Of a DNA stretch of 7,684 nt, positions 5,118 through 7,684 are shown piece by piece; the stretch's first letter is position 1, and the number at the start of each line of letters is the position of its first letter. The notes under the pieces are model-generated. The model did not search any database and was not told the origin of the DNA. It saw only the letters and a list, made by a program, of their open reading frames with translations. Both the position numbers and the translations under genes were made by a program. Source of the stretch: Bacteroidales bacterium. GTDB lineage: Bacteria; Bacteroidota; Bacteroidia; Bacteroidales; UBA7960. Location of the stretch: assembly GCA_003554665.1 (NCBI GenBank), contig PWGY01000189.1, positions 1 through 7,684 on the forward strand, written 5' to 3'.

Positions 5118-6767
5118 ATGAAGCGATTCGTTTATTATGTTTGTTTTTTTGTTTGGATGTATGCCCCGGCCGCTGCACTGGTATTTGGCCCGGCCTGCGT
5201 AATGGCTGAACAGGGCTACAGCAACCACGATCAGGTTACCGCCAGGATGGAAGCTCTTGTCAGCAGTCATCCGTCACTGGCATCAAAAGAGGTTCTGGCT
5301 ACAACGGATGGCGGTAAAGAGATCTGGCTGCTATCGATTGGTGCCGGTGAGCTTTCCGAAAGGCCGGCTGTGGCTGTTGTCGGAGGTGTGCAAGGGAACC
5401 GTTTGCTGGGTACTGAACTGGCTGTTTCTTTTGCAGAGCGCCTTCTTGATGAGGCAGGCCGGCAAGAAATCCGGCAGCTTCTCGATTCTGTTACGTTTTA
5501 TATTTTCCCGGATATGAGTCCGGACGCCAGGGCACAGTATTTTGCCCCGTTGCGTTATGAAAGGCTTGGGAATGCAAATCCTTCAGACCTTGACCGTGAT
5601 GGCAGAATTGGAGAAGACCCTTACAATGATCTTAACGGAGACGGGATGATCACCATGATGCGGGTGGAGGATCCCACCGGCAAATGGATGGTGCACCCGG
5701 ACGATCACCGGGTAATGGTGAAGGCCCGTCCTGAAAAAGGGGAACGCGGCACCCATCGGCTTTATAGTGAAGGGATCGATGAGGATCAGGACGGTCAATG
5801 GAACGAAGACGGAGAAGAAGGGGTTTTCTTCAACAGGAATTTTACCTATGATTATCCTGCCTTTTCGCGCGGAGCCGGGGAACACCCGGTGTCGGAAAAG
5901 GAAACCCGCGCGATTGCTGATTTTCTGTTTGAAGCAAAAAATGTGTTTGCTGTTATCAGCCTGGGTGAAGCCGACAACCTATCCCACCCCCTTTCTTATG
6001 ATCCCGGAAAAACTTCCGGGCGTATCATCAGTGGCTGGCTGGAAGAGGATGTGAAAATGAACCAGATGGTGAGTCATATTTACCATTCTCATCTGGATGT
6101 GTCTGATGCGGAACAGGTAGCGGGATCGCCCGGTGATTTTTTCCAGTGGGCTTATTTTCATTACGGCCGGTTCAGCTTCAGTACGCCAGGATGGTGGATC
6201 CCTGACGCAGGAGCGGAAGATTCTTCTTTTGAAAGTAAAGAGCTTAACTTTCTCCGGTGGGCTGAAGACGAGGGAATACAGGATGTATTTGTGCCCTGGG
6301 AGCAGGTTGATCACCCGGATTTCCCCGGGAGAAAAGTCGAGGTCGGAGGCATTGCGCCATTTTCCATGAAAACCCCGCCATTTCATATGGCTGATTCCTT
6401 ACTCGAAGGGCATTATCATTTTATTCACGAGGTGGCACGCCTTCGCCCGCAGATTGATGTGCTGAACCTTCAGAAAGAGGAACTGGGCCGGAACCTGTAC
6501 CGGATCACGGCGGATATTGCCAACATTGGCAGTTTTCCGGCCACCTCACAATTGGGCCAACGGGTCCGCTGGGTGCAGAAACCCGTGGTGAGGGTTGAAC
6601 TGGCCGATGGACAAAAAATGATGAGTGGCAAAAGCATTGACATCATACAATCTCTGGAAGGGCACAGTTCGCTGGAGCGAAGCTGGGTTGTACAGGGAGG
6701 AGGTACCCTGGTTTTGCGGGCCGGCTCTGAATGCGCCGGCTTCAGGGAGATCGAGATCACACTATAA
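5118..6767 (+). CDS. Secreted M14-family (zinc carboxypeptidase-like) protein, probable pseudoenzyme
   Basis: This 549-residue exported protein has a signal peptide of about 30 residues (cleavage likely at VMA|E). An M14 peptidase-like domain (about 35-440) and a C-terminal part (about 445-549) that may be a beta-sandwich follow. Family landmarks remain: GKEIWLLSI (66-74), an FNRNF segment (238-242) matching the NRxW/F substrate motif, HPVSEKET (256-263), HPDFPGRKVEVGG (399-411). The zinc site does not: the HxxE motif is VQGNRLLGTE (91-100), with Gln92 and Arg95 for His and Glu. The usual third-His segment reads ISLGEADN (280-287), and the catalytic-Glu segment reads SFSTPGWW (353-360). Asp-rich EF-hand-like stretches occur at 157-178 and 219-234. 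It is therefore probably not a peptidase and may bind peptide or regulate its neighbour. The frame opens at a TTG at 5112, but ATG 5118 is preferred. It lies 21 nt before an HGNE-containing paralogue. Confidence 0.87.
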   Translation: MKRFVYYVCFFVWMYAPAAALVFGPACVMAEQGYSNHDQVTARMEALVSSHPSLASKEVLATTDGGKEIWLLSIGAGELSERPAVAVVGGVQGNRLLGTELAVSFAERLLDEAGRQEIRQLLDSVTFYIFPDMSPDARAQYFAPLRYERLGNANPSDLDRDGRIGEDPYNDLNGDGMITMMRVEDPTGKWMVHPDDHRVMVKARPEKGERGTHRLYSEGIDEDQDGQWNEDGEEGVFFNRNFTYDYPAFSRGAGEHPVSEKETRAIADFLFEAKNVFAVISLGEADNLSHPLSYDPGKTSGRIISGWLEEDVKMNQMVSHIYHSHLDVSDAEQVAGSPGDFFQWAYFHYGRFSFSTPGWWIPDAGAEDSSFESKELNFLRWAEDEGIQDVFVPWEQVDHPDFPGRKVEVGGIAPFSMKTPPFHMADSLLEGHYHFIHEVARLRPQIDVLNLQKEELGRNLYRITADIANIGSFPATSQLGQRVRWVQKPVVRVELADGQKMMSGKSIDIIQSLEGHSSLERSWVVQGGGTLVLRAGSECAGFREIEITL

Positions 6768-6788
6768 ATAACCTGAAATCAAAACACT

Positions 6789-7640
6789 ATGCATTACAAA
6801 AGTTATATAACCTTGTTTTTTGCCAGTCTGTTCTGGCTCTTTGCCGGTCATGATACACTTGCCCAGTCAATGGAAAACTTTTTTAAGGCTGCAGGTACTC
6901 CGGTGAACCCTAAGGTGGAGATCAGCTGGAACCGCTATTATACGAATGCCGGCCTGGAAGATATTTCGCGCCGGCTGGTGGATGCCTATCCGGAACTGGC
7001 CACGCTTGAATCCATTGGCCAGAGCTATGAAGGACGGGAAATCTGGCTGCTTACCATTACCAATCATCAGAATAAACCCCACCGGGAGAAACCCGGATTC
7101 TGGATTGACGGGAATATTCACGGCAATGAGATCCAGGGTAGTGAAATTGCCCTGTATACAGCCTGGTACCTGTTGGAGAATTATGGAGCCAATGACTTCA
7201 TCACCCAGCTGATGGATGAAAAGGTCTTTTACATTGCCCCCACCATCAATCCGGATGGCCGGGAGCATTACATGATGGAGCCGAATACCGTGAACACACC
7301 AAGAAGCGGGACCATTCCGCTGGATGATGACGGAGACGGGGAAAAGGCCGAAGACGGCTTTGATGACCTGAATAACGATGGGCATATCACCCAAATGCGG
7401 CGGCGAAACCCTTACGGTCGCTACATTGAATGCCCGGAGGATCCCCGCAGGATGATTCCTGCCCCGCCCGATGAATTTGGTGATTTTGACCTGCTTGGTT
7501 TTGAAGGGATTGACCGCGATGGGGATGGCAGGGTGAACGAAGATGGTGTGGGTCGTTATGACCCCAACCGCGACTGGGGCTGGAACTGGCAACCCGACCA
7601 TATTCAGCGCGGCGCTTACCATTACCAATCATCAGAATAA
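6789..7640 (+). CDS. Secreted M14-family zinc carboxypeptidase, truncated at a repeat junction
   Basis: This exported peptidase has a signal peptide ending at about LAQ (24-26). The M14 domain shows a GREIWLLTI strand (82-90) and an intact zinc motif HGNEIQGSE (His111, Glu114). INPDGRE follows at 153-159, then an Asp-rich insertion (179-198, DDDGDG and DLNNDG) before ITQMR. A second Asp-rich loop with DRDGDGRVNEDG lies at 242-253, and YDPNRDWGWNW (257-267) carries the NRxW motif that binds the substrate carboxylate in M14 enzymes. The third zinc His and catalytic Glu would lie further on and are missing. The last four residues (QSSE) and the TAA at 7638-7640 come from an out-of-frame copy of upstream sequence, so the end is probably artificial; after GAYHY homologues would be expected to continue with Pro-Phe-Ser. 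Role: cleavage of residues from peptides outside the cytoplasm. ATG start, 21 nt after its paralogue, same operon. Confidence 0.85.
   Translation: MHYKSYITLFFASLFWLFAGHDTLAQSMENFFKAAGTPVNPKVEISWNRYYTNAGLEDISRRLVDAYPELATLESIGQSYEGREIWLLTITNHQNKPHREKPGFWIDGNIHGNEIQGSEIALYTAWYLLENYGANDFITQLMDEKVFYIAPTINPDGREHYMMEPNTVNTPRSGTIPLDDDGDGEKAEDGFDDLNNDGHITQMRRRNPYGRYIECPEDPRRMIPAPPDEFGDFDLLGFEGIDRDGDGRVNEDGVGRYDPNRDWGWNWQPDHIQRGAYHYQSSE
7049..7119. repeat. Direct repeat, first copy (71 nt, within the M14 gene)
   Basis: This stretch is identical to 7614-7684. Here it is in frame and encodes the normal family segment from LTITNHQ to the start of the HGNE motif (about residues 87-110), so this copy is the native one. 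Confidence 0.9.
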
Positions 7641-7684
7641 ACCCCACCGGGAGAAACCCGGATTCTGGATTGACGGGAATATTC
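7614..7684. repeat. Direct repeat, second copy, reaching the window end
   Basis: All 71 bases match 7049-7119, at an offset of 565 nt, which is not a multiple of three. In this copy the reading frame is shifted and meets TAA at 7638. The match is still running when the window stops, so its full length is unknown. The position at the end suggests a contig-end assembly artefact; a true tandem duplication is the alternative. Confidence 0.9.

Noticed and set aside
5580..5826. Asp-rich DxDxDG loops as dockerin modules
   Set aside because: They are single loops embedded in the M14 domain, not a paired C-terminal dockerin repeat.
6867..7628. 253-residue minus-strand open frame opposite the second M14 gene
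   Set aside because: It is the antisense shadow of a gene with clear M14 motifs and signal peptide; its translation shows no domain or sensible start context.
7049..7684. The 71-nt direct repeat as a mobile-element duplication or attachment site
   Set aside because: The first copy is ordinary in-frame coding sequence for a conserved M14 segment, there is no transposase or integrase, and the repeat runs into the window end, so an assembly artefact is simpler.

Overview
The window looks like a chromosomal segment from a member of the Bacteroidota. The evidence is indirect. Signal peptides end in 'AQ' (VYA|Q, LAQ). Start codons are preceded by A/T-rich leaders and not by clear Shine-Dalgarno sequences. 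The protein types are also typical of the phylum: an [2Fe-2S]-less flavodoxin-reductase-like protein, a Zn/Mn ABC transporter whose ATPase ends in a 'CPVDVIAHGPVPHRVL' tail, and M14 peptidases with Asp-rich insertions. Genus cannot be decided from the sequence alone.

Left half (1-4232), all on the minus strand and read right to left. A 54-residue YtxH-like membrane protein (4232-4068) comes first. It is followed by a complete metal-uptake ABC transporter: lipoprotein binding protein (4034-3156), ATPase (3159-2413, GTG start) and permease (2420-1587). The three transporter genes overlap by 4 and 8 nt, so they form one translationally coupled operon. After a weak terminator-like hairpin come a 74-residue exported single-span protein (1521-1297), a flavodoxin/ferredoxin-NADP reductase-like protein (1231-560) and the N-terminal rhodanese domain of a 3-mercaptopyruvate/thiosulfate sulfurtransferase that runs off the left edge (505-1).

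Middle (4233-4448) is a divergent intergenic region. It contains a GTGTTT-n5-AAACAC inverted repeat just upstream of the minus-strand operon.

Right half (4449-7684), all on the plus strand. An unrecognised lipoprotein of 178 residues (4449-4985) is followed by a convincing intrinsic terminator (5068-5100). Then come two tandem paralogues of the secreted M14 (zinc carboxypeptidase-like) family, 21 nt apart. The first (5118-6767) keeps the M14 fold signatures but has lost the zinc ligands and apparently the catalytic Glu, so it reads as a pseudoenzyme. The second (6789-7640) keeps the HGNE zinc motif but is cut short. Its last bases are a 71-nt exact copy of sequence 565 nt upstream, out of frame, which looks like an assembly or contig-end artefact and not a real C-terminus.

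The most interesting biology here is the pairing of a probable dead M14 protein with an apparently live one, both carrying Asp-rich EF-hand-like insertions. I see no RNA genes, CRISPR arrays, insertion sequences or phage genes.
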